Both the position numbers and the translations under genes were made by a program. From contig NZ_JALGCL010000002.1 of assembly GCF_022808325.1 (NCBI RefSeq), positions 246,947 to 310,946 on the forward strand: a stretch of DNA of 64,000 nucleotides. The letters run 5' to 3'. Position 1 is the first letter of the stretch. Every line of letters begins with the position of its first letter. Source of the DNA: Cognatiluteimonas sedimenti. Lineage in GTDB: Bacteria; Pseudomonadota; Gammaproteobacteria; Xanthomonadales; Xanthomonadaceae. The notes under the pieces were generated by a model that saw only the letters and a list, made by a program, of their open reading frames with translations, ran no database searches and was not told the DNA's origin. This document shows, piece by piece, positions 55,338 through 63,160 of this stretch.

Positions 55338-55359
55338 AAGGCCGCGCATGCGCGGCCTT
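55338..55359. terminator. 22-bp perfect palindrome terminator shared by pilE and tRNA-Asn
   Basis: The 22-mer 55338-55359 (AAGGCCGCGCA and its complement) is fully self-complementary. On the minus strand it is followed by TTTTGTTT, a strong intrinsic terminator for tRNA-Asn; on the plus strand it is followed by CTCCTTAT, weaker for pilE. Confidence 0.9.
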
Positions 55360-55368
55360 CTCCTTATC

Positions 55369-55445
55369 TGGCGCCCGAAGTTGGACTCGAACCAACGACC
55401 CCCTGATTAACAGTCAAGTGCTCTAACCGGCTGAGCTATTCGGGC
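55369..55445 (-). tRNA. tRNA-Asn (anticodon GTT)
   Basis: 77 bases with encoded CCA. The acceptor stem GCCCGAA/TTCGGGC, D-arm AGCTCAGCCGGTTAGAGC, anticodon loop CTGTTAA, variable loop of five and T-loop GGTTCGAGTCC all fold. Transcribed opposite to the pilus operon. Confidence 0.98.
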
Positions 55446-55455
55446 GGGGGGCGTC

Positions 55456-55484
55456 ATTGTGCCGTCGGCCGTGCGAGGGCGCAA
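55456..55484 (-). promoter_or_regulatory. Predicted tRNA-Asn promoter
   Basis: Read on the minus strand: TTGCGC (55484-55479) and CACAAT (55461-55456) separated by 17 bases; the start would fall about five bases before the mature tRNA 5' end. Confidence 0.5.
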
Positions 55485-55524
55485 CATGCGGACCCTTGCC
55501 GGGAACATCCGGGCAAGCCCCCTG

Positions 55525-55589
55525 TCGTCACGAGCACAGCGAAAGGCCTGATTTTCCCGGCAATTCCCTCGCTGCGCTCGGGATGACGA
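55525..55589. repeat. Imperfect palindromic element (GCTGCGCTCGGGATGACG type)
   Basis: CGTCACGAGCACAGCGA on the left is an imperfect inverted copy of TCGCTGCGCTCGGGATGACG on the right, around TTTTCCCGGCAATT. This looks like a second class of dispersed intergenic palindrome. The spacer 55446-55664 shows no coding frame of note. Confidence 0.5.
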
Positions 55590-55664
55590 GGCTAATCTCG
55601 GAATGGCAGGACAGCGCGATCACAGGGGTGCTCCCCGGATGACACCAGACTCGTCCACGCCTCC

Positions 55665-56210
55665 CTAGGGCATCTGCAGGCAGTCCTGCGCGGCCTCCGG
55701 CGACGCCGCGTCCTGGCGGATGCGTCCGCTGTTGGCGAGCACCACCGTGGTCGCCTTTGCCGCTCCGCGCCCGTCGCAAAGCGTGAACGTCACGTTGGAG
55801 CCGGCCGCCGCGCCGCCATGCGGCTGGAACACGACCCGGGTGCGGCCGCTGGTGCTGCGCAGGCGGGTGTCGCCGGCCAATGCCGGGTCCCGGCGGAGCA
55901 TGGTTTCGCCGGCACCATGGGCCCGGTCGGCATCCAGGTCGGCGAAGGCGATCCAGCCGCCGCTCCAGTTGCTGCTGCCGCTGCAGGACGCACCGTCGCC
56001 ACTGGGGCAGACCACGACCTCCGCTCCGGTGACCGTGCTGTGCTCGAGGGCGGCGAGCAGGGTGGACACGATCCGCGCCTTGGCGTCCCCGCTGCGGGTG
56101 GCGGCAAACGCGGCGCCGACCGCGGGCACCGCGATGGCCAGCAGCAAGGCGACGATGGCCATGGCGATGATCGCCTCGATCAGGGTGAACCCACGGGATG
56201 CGCTGTGCAT
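55665..56210 (-). CDS. GspH/FimT-family pseudopilin (second copy)
   Basis: 181 residues. Prepilin signal SASRG then FTLIEAIIAMAIVALLLAIAVP, cut after Gly7, Glu at +5. The body resembles GspH/FimT (AKARIVSTLLAALEHSTVTGAEVVVCPSGDG, cited in part) with two pairs of cysteines; it is related to the fimT at 48603 but transcribed oppositely, beyond tRNA-Asn. It may be an alternative tip-priming pilin. Its upstream region (56211-56338) contains no clear promoter. Confidence 0.85.
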   Translation of the reverse strand: MHSASRGFTLIEAIIAMAIVALLLAIAVPAVGAAFAATRSGDAKARIVSTLLAALEHSTVTGAEVVVCPSGDGASCSGSSNWSGGWIAFADLDADRAHGAGETMLRRDPALAGDTRLRSTSGRTRVVFQPHGGAAAGSNVTFTLCDGRGAAKATTVVLANSGRIRQDAASPEAAQDCLQMP

Positions 56211-56338
56211 TGACGGCTCCTTGTGCGACGGCGATCACGTTAGGCGGCGCGCTCGGCGGAGGGCATCGGGTGATGCCGGCGGAGCGGGTAGGGAAACCCC
56301 GGCGCCTGGTATAGGCCTCGCTTCGGAGCGCGGCTCTT

Positions 56339-56414
56339 GTGGGAGCGGCTTCAGCCGCGAGCTTTTCCAGTTTGCCCGCCTGTGGCAAGAGCTCGCGGCT
56401 GAAGCCGCTCCCAC
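56339..56414. repeat. REP-type palindrome copy 2 (with an extra half-site)
   Basis: Perfect 25-base arms (56339-56363 and 56390-56414, beginning GTGGGAGCGGCTTCAGCCGC) around a 26-base loop; an extra GGCCGCTCCCAC half-site follows at 56418-56429. Lies in the spacer before uvrB. Confidence 0.92.
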
Positions 56415-56507
56415 GAAGGCCGCTCCCACGGACCCGCGCCGACAGGCAAGGGTCAGCTTGAACCCGCGCGCGGCGATACACTGGCCGATCCCCCGCGACG
56501 CCATGCC

Positions 56508-58544
56508 ATGAACGACACGATCCATCCCGCAGGCTTCCAGCTGGTCGCGCCGTATTCCCCGGCGGGCGACCAGCCGCCGGCGATCGACAAGCTGGTCGCC
56601 GGGTTCGAGTCGGGCTTGGCGCGGCAGACGCTGCTCGGGGTCACCGGTTCGGGCAAGACCTACACCATCGCCAACGTCGTCCAGCAGGTGCAGAAGCCGA
56701 CCCTGGTGATGGCGCCCAACAAGACCCTGGCCGCGCAGCTGTACGGCGAGTTCCGCTCGTTCTTCCCGCACAACGCGGTCGAGTACTTCGTCAGCTATTA
56801 CGACTACTACCAGCCCGAGGCCTACATCCCGTCGTCGGACACCTTCATCGACAAGGACAGCTCGGTCAACGAGCACATCGAGCAGATGCGGCTTTCGGCG
56901 ACCAAGGCGCTGCTGGAGCGGCGCGACTCGATCATCGTCTGCACGGTGTCGGCGATCTACGGCCTCGGCGACCCGGGCGAATACCACAAGATGGTGCTGC
57001 ACATGGTCCGCGGCGAGCGCATCGACCAGCGCGAGCTGATCCGCCGCCTGACCGAGATGCAGTACGACCGCAACGAGATGGACCTGGCCCGCGGCACTTT
57101 CCGCGTGCGCGGCGAGGTGATCGACGTGCACCCGGCCGAATCGGATGTCGAGGCGCTGCGGATCGAGCTGTTCGACGGCGAGATCGAGAACCTCACCCTG
57201 TTCGATCCGCTCACCGGCGAGACCATCCGCAAGCTGCCGCGCTACACCATCTACCCGGGTTCGCACTACGTGACCTCGCGCCGCACCGTGCTGGACGCGG
57301 TCGAGACCATCAAGGTTGAGTTGCGCGAACGGCTGGAATGGCTGTACGCGCAGAACAAGCTGGTCGAGGCGCAGCGCCTGGCGCAGCGCACCCAGTTCGA
57401 CCTGGAGATGATGGCCGAAGTCGGCTACTGCAACGGCATCGAGAACTACTCGCGCCATCTCACCGGCTACATGCCAGGCGAGCCGCCGCCGTGCCTGTTC
57501 GACTACCTGCCGCCGGACGCGCTGCTGGTGGTCGACGAGTCGCACGTCACCGTCCCGCAGATCGGCGCGATGTACAAGGGCGACCGCTCGCGCAAGGAGA
57601 CGCTGGTGGAATTCGGCTTCCGGCTGCCGTCGGCGCTGGACAACCGGCCGCTGAAGTTCGAGGAGTGGGAAGGCCGCGCGCCGCGCGCCATTTTCGTCTC
57701 CGCCACGCCGGGCCCGTACGAACTGCGGATGTCGGAAGGCGAGGTCACCGAACTGGTGGTGCGCCCGACCGGGTTGATCGACCCGGAAGTGGAGATCCGC
57801 CCGGTCGCCACCCAGGTCGACGACGTGCTCGGCGAGATCAACCTGCGGGTGGCGATGGGCGACCGCGTGCTGATCACCACGCTGACCAAGCGCATGGCCG
57901 AGAACCTGACCGAATACCTGGCCGAACACGACGTGCGCGTGCGCTACCTGCACTCGGACGTGGACACGGTCGAGCGTGTCGAGATCATCCGCGACCTGCG
58001 GCTGGGCAAGTTCGACGTGCTGGTGGGCATCAACCTGCTGCGCGAGGGCCTGGACATGCCGGAGGTGTCGCTGGTCGCGATCCTGGACGCCGACAAGGAA
58101 GGTTTCCTGCGCTCGGCCGGATCGCTGATCCAGACCATCGGCCGCGCCGCCCGCAACCTGCGCGGCAAGGCGATCCTGTACGCCGACCGGGTCACCAATT
58201 CGATGCAGAAGGCGATCGAAGAAACCGACCGCCGCCGCGCCAGGCAGGTCGAGTACAACGCCGAGCACGGGATCACCCCGCAGAGCATCCAGCGGGCGGT
58301 GATGGACGTGATGGAAGGCGCGCGCACCGAGCCCGGCACGCTCAAGGGCAAGGGCCGCGGCAAGTCGCGGCGCGTGGCCGAGGCGCCCGAAGACTACGCG
58401 TTGCTGAGCCCGGCACAGCGCAATGCCCGGCTGCGCGAACTGGAGCAGCAGATGTACCAGCACGCCCGGGACCTGGAGTTCGAGCAGGCCGCACTGGTGC
58501 GCGACCGGATCCGCCAGCTCAAGGAGGCCGCGCTGGCGGGGTGA
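56508..58544 (+). CDS. uvrB: UvrABC excinuclease subunit B
   Basis: 678-residue damage-verifying helicase of nucleotide excision repair. Walker A GVTGSGKT near 42-49; the beta-hairpin [11 protein letters not shown] near 95-105; DESHVT (motif II) and the helicase motif [27 protein letters not shown] (cited in part). The C-terminal UVR domain ([20 protein letters not shown]) binds UvrC. Normal length. No upstream gene in the operon; a LexA box is not evident. Confidence 0.97.
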   Translation: MNDTIHPAGFQLVAPYSPAGDQPPAIDKLVAGFESGLARQTLLGVTGSGKTYTIANVVQQVQKPTLVMAPNKTLAAQLYGEFRSFFPHNAVEYFVSYYDYYQPEAYIPSSDTFIDKDSSVNEHIEQMRLSATKALLERRDSIIVCTVSAIYGLGDPGEYHKMVLHMVRGERIDQRELIRRLTEMQYDRNEMDLARGTFRVRGEVIDVHPAESDVEALRIELFDGEIENLTLFDPLTGETIRKLPRYTIYPGSHYVTSRRTVLDAVETIKVELRERLEWLYAQNKLVEAQRLAQRTQFDLEMMAEVGYCNGIENYSRHLTGYMPGEPPPCLFDYLPPDALLVVDESHVTVPQIGAMYKGDRSRKETLVEFGFRLPSALDNRPLKFEEWEGRAPRAIFVSATPGPYELRMSEGEVTELVVRPTGLIDPEVEIRPVATQVDDVLGEINLRVAMGDRVLITTLTKRMAENLTEYLAEHDVRVRYLHSDVDTVERVEIIRDLRLGKFDVLVGINLLREGLDMPEVSLVAILDADKEGFLRSAGSLIQTIGRAARNLRGKAILYADRVTNSMQKAIEETDRRRARQVEYNAEHGITPQSIQRAVMDVMEGARTEPGTLKGKGRGKSRRVAEAPEDYALLSPAQRNARLRELEQQMYQHARDLEFEQAALVRDRIRQLKEAALAG

Positions 58545-58614
58545 AGCCTCCCTTGACCGGCCACTAACGCCGGCAGTGTCACCGTTCCGGTTCCCCCACG
58601 AAACGAGGTGCGAC

Positions 58615-59157
58615 ATGGGACTTTTCGACTTCATGAAGGACGCCGGCGCGAAGATCTTCGGCAAGGACCACGACGGCGACGTCACCAAGCCCCTGAGCCA
58701 GCACCTGCGTGAGCACGGGATCGATCCGACCCCGATCGATTTCACCTTCGGCGGCGACGGCACCGTGACCATGCGCGGCACGGTCAAGGACCAGGACACC
58801 CGCGAGAAAGCGGTGCTGATCGTCGGCAATGTCGAGGGCGTGTCGCGGGTGGACGACCAGCTGCGCATCGCCCAGGCCGGCGCCGACTTCGGCAACGTGG
58901 TCGCCCGCGCCGACACCGTCAGCGCCAGCCCGGCGGGAAGCAGCGGTTCGGTGGCGCAGGCCTCGGCCGGCGGCAATGGCGGCTGGAGCTCGCGGACCTA
59001 CACCGTGAAGTCCGGAGACACCCTGTCCGGGATCGCGACGGAGGTCTACGGCAATGCCGGCAAGTACCAGCAGATCTTCGAGGCCAACCGGCCGATGCTG
59101 AAGGACCCTGACCACATCTACCCGGGCCAGGTCCTGCGGATCCCGCCGCAAGCCTGA
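58615..59157 (+). CDS. BON-LysM protein, Kbp/YgaU-like
   Basis: 180 residues. The BON domain occupies about residues 22-88 (LREHGIDPTPIDFTFGGDG, VSRVDDQLRI), a Ser/Gly/Ala linker 95-125, and a LysM domain the C-terminus (RTYTVKSGDTLSGIATEVYGN, YPGQVLRIP). Layout and N-terminal GLFDFMKDAGAKIF match E. coli Kbp, a cytoplasmic potassium-binding protein. No signal peptide. GAGGTG precedes the ATG at 58615. Confidence 0.9.
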   Translation: MGLFDFMKDAGAKIFGKDHDGDVTKPLSQHLREHGIDPTPIDFTFGGDGTVTMRGTVKDQDTREKAVLIVGNVEGVSRVDDQLRIAQAGADFGNVVARADTVSASPAGSSGSVAQASAGGNGGWSSRTYTVKSGDTLSGIATEVYGNAGKYQQIFEANRPMLKDPDHIYPGQVLRIPPQA

Positions 59158-59173
59158 GCTGGCGCCGGTTCTG

Positions 59174-59203
59174 TTGTCCCCGGGCCGGCCGCTGGGCTAC
59201 ACT
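59174..59203 (+). promoter_or_regulatory. Predicted tRNA-Val promoter
   Basis: TTGTCC (59174-59179) and TACACT (59198-59203), 18-base spacer, about 30 bases before the tRNA 5' end. Confidence 0.55.
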
Positions 59204-59239
59204 GCGCGCCCCCTCGCCGGCGCTTGCCTGCGGCGAAAC

Positions 59240-59314
59240 GGGCGGTTAGCTCAGCGGTAGAGCACTACCTTGACATGGTAGGGGTCACAGGTTCGAACCC
59301 TGTACCGCCCACCA
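59240..59314 (+). tRNA. tRNA-Val (anticodon GAC)
   Basis: 75 bases with encoded CCA. Acceptor GGGCGGT/ACCGCCC, D-arm AGCTCAGCGGTAGAGC, anticodon loop TTGACAT, T-arm CAGGTTCGAACCCTG. Confidence 0.98.
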
Positions 59315-59340
59315 CGCTTCCACCAGCGTGATGTCCTGAT

Positions 59341-59361
59341 CGGCCGGGCCTGTCCCGGCCG
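59341..59361 (+). terminator. tRNA-Val terminator
   Basis: 8-bp stem CGGCCGGG/CCCGGCCG (59341-59348 with 59354-59361), loop CCTGT, followed by TTCCGTTTT. Confidence 0.75.
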
Positions 59362-59397
59362 TTCCGTTTTCCGGGGTCGGCGATCGTGGCGGAGGCG

Positions 59398-59426
59398 TTG
59401 ACGCCGCCGCTGCCAACCCCTAGCTT
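59398..59426 (+). promoter_or_regulatory. Predicted promoter of the thrS operon leader
   Basis: TTGACG (59398-59403) and TAGCTT (59421-59426) with the optimal 17-base spacer. The start would be near 59433, so the leader RNA would be about 250 bases to the thrS ATG. It lies after the tRNA-Val terminator, arguing for separate transcription of thrS. Confidence 0.5.
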
Positions 59427-59480
59427 GTCTTGCCAAGCATCCCAAGGGTGGCCCGCGGAAACGCCGGCCGAGCGTGCGAC

Positions 59481-59507
59481 ATGGACACTACCACCGCCCA
59501 CCGCTGA
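59481..59507 (+). CDS. thrS leader peptide (Met-Asp-Thr-Thr-Thr-Ala-His-Arg)
   Basis: Eight-codon frame ATG GAC ACT ACC ACC GCC CAC CGC TGA, with three consecutive Thr codons at positions 3-5. It ends 27 bases before a T8 terminator and is upstream of thrS. Ribosome stalling at the Thr codons when charged tRNA-Thr is scarce would favour an antiterminator: CGAGG (59515-59519) can pair with CCTCG (59539-59543), overlapping the terminator stem. Only a weak ribosome site (CGAG, about eight bases upstream) is visible. Too short for a routine gene caller. Confidence 0.6.
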   Translation: MDTTTAHR

Positions 59508-59534
59508 CCTGCCCCGAGGCTTCCGCATCCGCCG

Positions 59535-59557
59535 GCGCCCTCGTGGCGCTTTTTTTT
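59535..59557 (+). terminator. Attenuator terminator before thrS
   Basis: Stem GCGCC/GGCGC (59535-59539 with 59545-59549), loop CTCGT, followed directly by eight T (59550-59557). It ends no annotated gene upstream, which is what an attenuator in a leader does. Confidence 0.75.
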
Positions 59558-59582
59558 GTTGCACAGCGACCCGTGAAATCCC

Positions 59583-59659
59583 TGTAGGAGCGGCTTCAGC
59601 CGCGACCAGAAGCGATAAGGGCACGACAGGCACCAGTCGCGGCTGAAGCCGCTCCTACA
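59583..59659. repeat. REP-type palindrome copy 3, inside the thrS 5' leader
   Basis: Perfect 24-base arms (59583-59606 and 59636-59659, starting TGTAGGAGCGGCTTCAGCCG), loop 29 bases. It sits between the attenuator and the thrS start, ending 23 bases before the ATG, so it must be in the mRNA leader. Confidence 0.92.
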
Positions 59660-59682
59660 AGAACCGACAGCAAGCAGATCCC

Positions 59683-61587
59683 ATGATCAACATCACGCTC
59701 CCCGACGGCAGCCGCCGCGAATTCGACCAGCCCGTCTCCGTCGCCGACATCGCCGCCTCGATCGGCCCCGGCCTGGCCAAGGCCGCGCTGGCCGGCAAGG
59801 TCGACGGAGACCTGGTCGACACCAGCTTCCGCATCGACCATGACGCCGCGCTGGAAATCGTCACCGACAAGCATCCCGACGCGCTCGACGTGCTGCGCCA
59901 TTCCACCGCGCACCTGCTGGCGCAGGCGGTGCAGCGCCTGCATCCGGGTGCGCAGGTCACCATCGGCCCGGTGATCGACAACGGCTTCTACTACGACTTC
60001 GCCTACGAGCGTCCGTTCACGCCCGAAGACCTGCCGGCGATCGAAGCGGAGATGCAGAAGATCGTGAAGGAGGCGCACCCGGTCTCGCGCAGCGTCAAGG
60101 CGCGCGACGAGGCCACGAAGTTCTTCCGCGACATGGGCGAGGAGTACAAGGCCCAGATCATCGAGGCGATCCCCGCCGACCAGGAACTGTCGCTGTATTC
60201 GCAGGGCGAGTTCACCGACCTCTGCCGCGGCCCCCACGTCCCGTCCACCGACAAGCTGCGCAGCTTCAAGCTGATGAAGGTCGCCGGCGCCTACTGGCGC
60301 GGCGACCACAACAACCAGATGCTCAGCCGCATCTACGGCACCGCCTGGTTGAACGACAAGGACCTCAAGGCCTACCTGCACATGCTGGAGGAGGCCGAGA
60401 AACGCGACCACCGCCGCATCGGCAGGCAGCAGGACCTGTTCCACATCCAGGAGGAGGCGCCGGGCCTGGTGTTCTGGCACCCGAAGGGCTGGAGCGTGTG
60501 GCAGGTGGTCGAGCAGTACATGCGCAAGGTCTACCAGCGCACCGGCTACGGCGAGGTGCGCTGCCCGCAGATCCTGGACGTTTCGCTGTGGAAGCAGTCC
60601 GGCCACTGGGACAACTACCAGGACAACATGTTCTTCACCGAGTCGGAGAAGCGCACCTATGCGCTGAAGCCGATGAACTGCCCGGGCCACGTGCAGGTGT
60701 TCAAGCAGGGCCTGCACAGCTATCGCGACCTGCCGATCCGTTATGGCGAGTTCGGCGCCTGCCACCGCAACGAGCCGTCGGGCGCGCTGCACGGCATCCT
60801 GCGCGTGCGCGGCTTCACCCAGGACGATGGCCACGTCTTCTGCACCGAGGACCAGATCGAGGCCGAGGTCACGGCATTCCACGCCCAGGCCATGCAGGTG
60901 TACGCGGACTTCGGCTTCAACGACGTGCAGGTCAAGCTGGCGCTGCGCCCGGAGCCGCGCCTGGGCGATGACGCGACCTGGGACAAGGCCGAGGATGCCC
61001 TGCGTGGCGCCCTGCGGGCGGCCGGGGTGGAATGGGAGGAGCTGCCGGGCGAGGGCGCCTTCTACGGGCCCAAGATCGAGTACCACCTGCGCGACGCCAT
61101 CGGCCGCACCTGGCAGCTGGGCACGATGCAGGTCGATTTCATGATGCCGGGGCGCCTGGGCGCCGAATACGTCGACGAGCACAGCCAGAAGCGGCACCCG
61201 GTGATGCTGCACCGGGCGATCGTGGGCTCGATGGAGCGCTTCATCGGGATCCTGATCGAGCACCATGCCGGCGCCTTCCCGGCCTGGCTGGCCCCAATCC
61301 AGGCGGTGGTGATGAACATCACCGACGCCCAGGCCGACTGGGTCGAAGAGGTCCGGAAAACCCTTGCAAATCAAGGATTCAGGGTCGGTTCCGATTTGCG
61401 GAACGAGAAGATCGGCTATAAGATCCGCGAGCACGCGATGCAGCGGGTGCCCTACCTGCTGGTGGTCGGGGACCGCGAGAAGGACAATGGCGAGGTCGCC
61501 GTCCGCTCGCGCGGCGGCGAAGATCTTGGGACAATGACCGTCGCCGATTTCGCCTCGCGTTTGCGTGGGGAACAAGCCGCACTTTAG
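59683..61587 (+). CDS. thrS: Threonyl-tRNA synthetase
   Basis: 634-residue class II synthetase that charges tRNA-Thr. Domains: TGS (residues 1-60, [15 protein letters not shown]), the editing domain with HxxxH ([12 protein letters not shown], about 72-90) and [10 protein letters not shown], the catalytic core with motif 2 [15 protein letters not shown] and zinc ligands in [11 protein letters not shown] (Cys), DGHVF, and the anticodon-binding domain at the end. Typical length. It heads thrS-infC-rpmI-rplT-pheS; E. coli uses ThrRS translational feedback, here a leader attenuator is proposed. Confidence 0.97.
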   Translation: MINITLPDGSRREFDQPVSVADIAASIGPGLAKAALAGKVDGDLVDTSFRIDHDAALEIVTDKHPDALDVLRHSTAHLLAQAVQRLHPGAQVTIGPVIDNGFYYDFAYERPFTPEDLPAIEAEMQKIVKEAHPVSRSVKARDEATKFFRDMGEEYKAQIIEAIPADQELSLYSQGEFTDLCRGPHVPSTDKLRSFKLMKVAGAYWRGDHNNQMLSRIYGTAWLNDKDLKAYLHMLEEAEKRDHRRIGRQQDLFHIQEEAPGLVFWHPKGWSVWQVVEQYMRKVYQRTGYGEVRCPQILDVSLWKQSGHWDNYQDNMFFTESEKRTYALKPMNCPGHVQVFKQGLHSYRDLPIRYGEFGACHRNEPSGALHGILRVRGFTQDDGHVFCTEDQIEAEVTAFHAQAMQVYADFGFNDVQVKLALRPEPRLGDDATWDKAEDALRGALRAAGVEWEELPGEGAFYGPKIEYHLRDAIGRTWQLGTMQVDFMMPGRLGAEYVDEHSQKRHPVMLHRAIVGSMERFIGILIEHHAGAFPAWLAPIQAVVMNITDAQADWVEEVRKTLANQGFRVGSDLRNEKIGYKIREHAMQRVPYLLVVGDREKDNGEVAVRSRGGEDLGTMTVADFASRLRGEQAAL

Positions 61588-61641
61588 TTCCAGGCCCGCC
61601 CGGCGATCCCGGGCGGCACGATCCATTCCGGAGATTGCAAC

Positions 61642-62166
61642 ATCAGCACCCCCGAAAAGCAGAACCGAAAGAACAACGAGATCCGCGTGCCGCGCGTACG
61701 CGTGATCGGCAGCGATGGCGAGATGATCGGCGTGCTGTCGCGCGACGAAGCCTTGAGCATGGCCGAAGAGGAAGGCCTGGACCTGGTCGAGATCCAGCCC
61801 AACGCCGATCCGCCGGTCTGCAAGATCATGGACTTCGGCAAGTTCAAGTTCGAACTGCAGAAGAAGGCCAACGAGGCCAAGAAGAAGACCAGGCAGGTCG
61901 AGATCAAGGAAGTCAAGTTCCGTCCGGTCACGGACGAGGGCGACTACCAGATCAAGCTGCGCAAGATGCGCGAGTTCCTCGAAGAGGGCGACAAGATCAA
62001 GGTCAACATCCGCTTCCGTGGCCGCGAGATGAGCCACCAGGAGCTGGGCCGCGAGATGGCCGCCCGGATCGAGACCGACCTGGGGGAGAACATCGTCATC
62101 GAATCGCGCCCGCGCCTGGAAGGCCGGCAGATGGTGATGATGATCGCGCCGAAGAAGAAGACCTGA
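61642..62166 (+). CDS. infC: Translation initiation factor IF-3 (AUC start)
   Basis: 174-residue IF-3 when started at the ATC 61642, which places GGAGAT seven bases upstream and restores the usual N-terminal [22 protein letters not shown] (61634) is out of frame, and the GTG at 61687 would cut 15 residues. Non-AUG starts are known in infC and allow autoregulation by IF-3 discrimination. IF-3 binds the 30S subunit and controls start-codon choice. The C-terminal [10 protein letters not shown] and [19 protein letters not shown] are conserved. Confidence 0.93.
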   Translation: MSTPEKQNRKNNEIRVPRVRVIGSDGEMIGVLSRDEALSMAEEEGLDLVEIQPNADPPVCKIMDFGKFKFELQKKANEAKKKTRQVEIKEVKFRPVTDEGDYQIKLRKMREFLEEGDKIKVNIRFRGREMSHQELGREMAARIETDLGENIVIESRPRLEGRQMVMMIAPKKKT

Positions 62167-62239
62167 CGCCGGCAGGCCGGCCACGCCGGCCTCTGCGCAC
62201 GGGCCTCGTCCCCAAAGGCCTGATTCCCAAAGGAATTAA

Positions 62240-62268
62240 TTGCAAGCCGCCGTTCCAGGCCGCATAAT
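62240..62268 (+). promoter_or_regulatory. Internal promoter for rpmI-rplT
   Basis: TTGCAA (62240-62245) and CATAAT (62263-62268) with a 17-base spacer in an A+T-rich pocket. The start near 62275 gives a leader of about 160 bases before rpmI. Confidence 0.6.
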
Positions 62269-62318
62269 GTGCGGCCCGGTGCGCCGGGTTGGTGTTTGTG
62301 TCACCCAGGACCCGTCGC

Positions 62319-62398
62319 CTGATCCCTTCCGGATCAGCGACTTACCGCCGGCAAGGGCAGGACGGAAAGCGTGCCGCTCCCATGAGAATGGGGGGCAC
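62319..62398 (+). promoter_or_regulatory. Structured rpmI leader, candidate L20-type autoregulatory element
   Basis: Two hairpins: CTGATCC/GGATCAG (62319-62325 with 62331-62337), and a longer one at 62371-62398 where GTGCC pairs with GGCAC and CCCAT with ATGGG around a GAGA (GNRA-type) tetraloop. In bacteria, rpmI-rplT is repressed by L20 binding to its leader; the fold here may serve that role. The palindrome at 62174-62192 upstream may end infC transcripts. Confidence 0.45.
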
Positions 62399-62435
62399 CG
62401 CCCAGGCCAGTAGACGATTTCGCAAGGACACTCCA

Positions 62436-62633
62436 ATGCCCAAGATCAAGACCAATCGGGCGGCGGCCAAGCGCTTCCGGAAGACCGCTTCCGGCAAGTA
62501 CAAGTGCGGCCACGCCAACAAGAGCCACATCCTCACCAAGAAGGCGACCAAGCGGAAGCGCAACCTGCGGCAGACGAACCATGTTCGTGCCGAGGACGCG
62601 GGCCGCCTGGACCGCATGCTTCCGTACTTGTGA
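62436..62633 (+). CDS. rpmI: 50S ribosomal protein L35
   Basis: 65 residues, [20 protein letters not shown] start, then [23 protein letters not shown]. Very basic, normal length for L35. AAGGACA lies ahead of the ATG. Cotranscribed with rplT, whose ATG is 11 bases downstream. Confidence 0.97.
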   Translation: MPKIKTNRAAAKRFRKTASGKYKCGHANKSHILTKKATKRKRNLRQTNHVRAEDAGRLDRMLPYL

Positions 62634-62644
62634 GGAGATAGGAC

Positions 62645-63004
62645 ATGGCACGAGTCAAACGTGGTGTACAGGCGCGTCGGCGCCACAAGAAGGTTCTCAA
62701 GCAGGCCAAGGGCTACTACCACGCCCGCCGCAAGGTCTTCCGCGTCGCCAAGCAGGCGGTCACGAAGGCCCTGCAGTACGCCTACATCGGCCGCAAGCAG
62801 AAGAAGCGCCAGTTCCGCACCCTGTGGATCGCGCGCATCAATGCTGCCGCCCGCATCAACGGCATCAGCTACAGCCGCTTCATGAACGGCCTGATGAAGG
62901 CCGGCATCACCCTGGACCGCAAGGTGCTGGCGGACATCGCCGTGCACGACGCGTCCGGTTTTGCCGCGCTGGCAGAGAAGGCGAAGGGCGCGCTCGCAGC
63001 GTAA
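62645..63004 (+). CDS. rplT: 50S ribosomal protein L20
   Basis: 119 residues, [20 protein letters not shown] start, then [18 protein letters not shown] and the C-terminal globular part ([16 protein letters not shown]). Binds 23S rRNA early in assembly and represses its own operon in E. coli. GAGGAGATAGG precedes the ATG. Confidence 0.97.
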   Translation: MARVKRGVQARRRHKKVLKQAKGYYHARRKVFRVAKQAVTKALQYAYIGRKQKKRQFRTLWIARINAAARINGISYSRFMNGLMKAGITLDRKVLADIAVHDASGFAALAEKAKGALAA

Positions 63005-63068
63005 GTTGTCCGCATGGCCGCGCGGTGCCGCACGCGGCGCCCGCGATCGTTGCACAACGCGGTACACG

Positions 63069-63103
63069 CATGGGGAAGGGCGCAAGTCCTTCCCCATGTT
63101 CGT
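63069..63103 (+). terminator. Terminator after rplT
   Basis: Perfect 11-bp stem CATGGGGAAGG/CCTTCCCCATG (63069-63079 with 63088-63098), followed by TTCGTTT. Partial termination would separate pheS expression from the ribosomal genes. Confidence 0.75.
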
Positions 63104-63160
63104 TTCGGGCTTGTCATCAAGCGAAAAAAGCCGCGCCTTCGCGGGATTGACGGCAGGTGA

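Larger units (their letters stand above)
59315..59682 (+). other. tRNA-Val to thrS spacer: terminator, promoter, leader peptide, attenuator, REP element
   Basis: This 368-base stretch has no ordinary gene. In order it holds the tRNA terminator, the thrS promoter, the Thr leader peptide, the attenuator hairpin, and a REP palindrome, as listed separately. No obvious ribosome site precedes thrS except GCAAGCAGATC near 59670. Confidence 0.7.

Noticed and set aside
59385..59646. 86-codon plus-strand frame across the thrS leader
   Set aside because: It runs through the terminator T tract and the REP palindrome, so its apparent protein is the translation of regulatory DNA.
63124..63145. A6 tract and CCGCG/CGCGG hairpin before pheS
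   Set aside because: It would terminate only minus-strand transcription and no minus-strand gene is present; not listed as a terminator.
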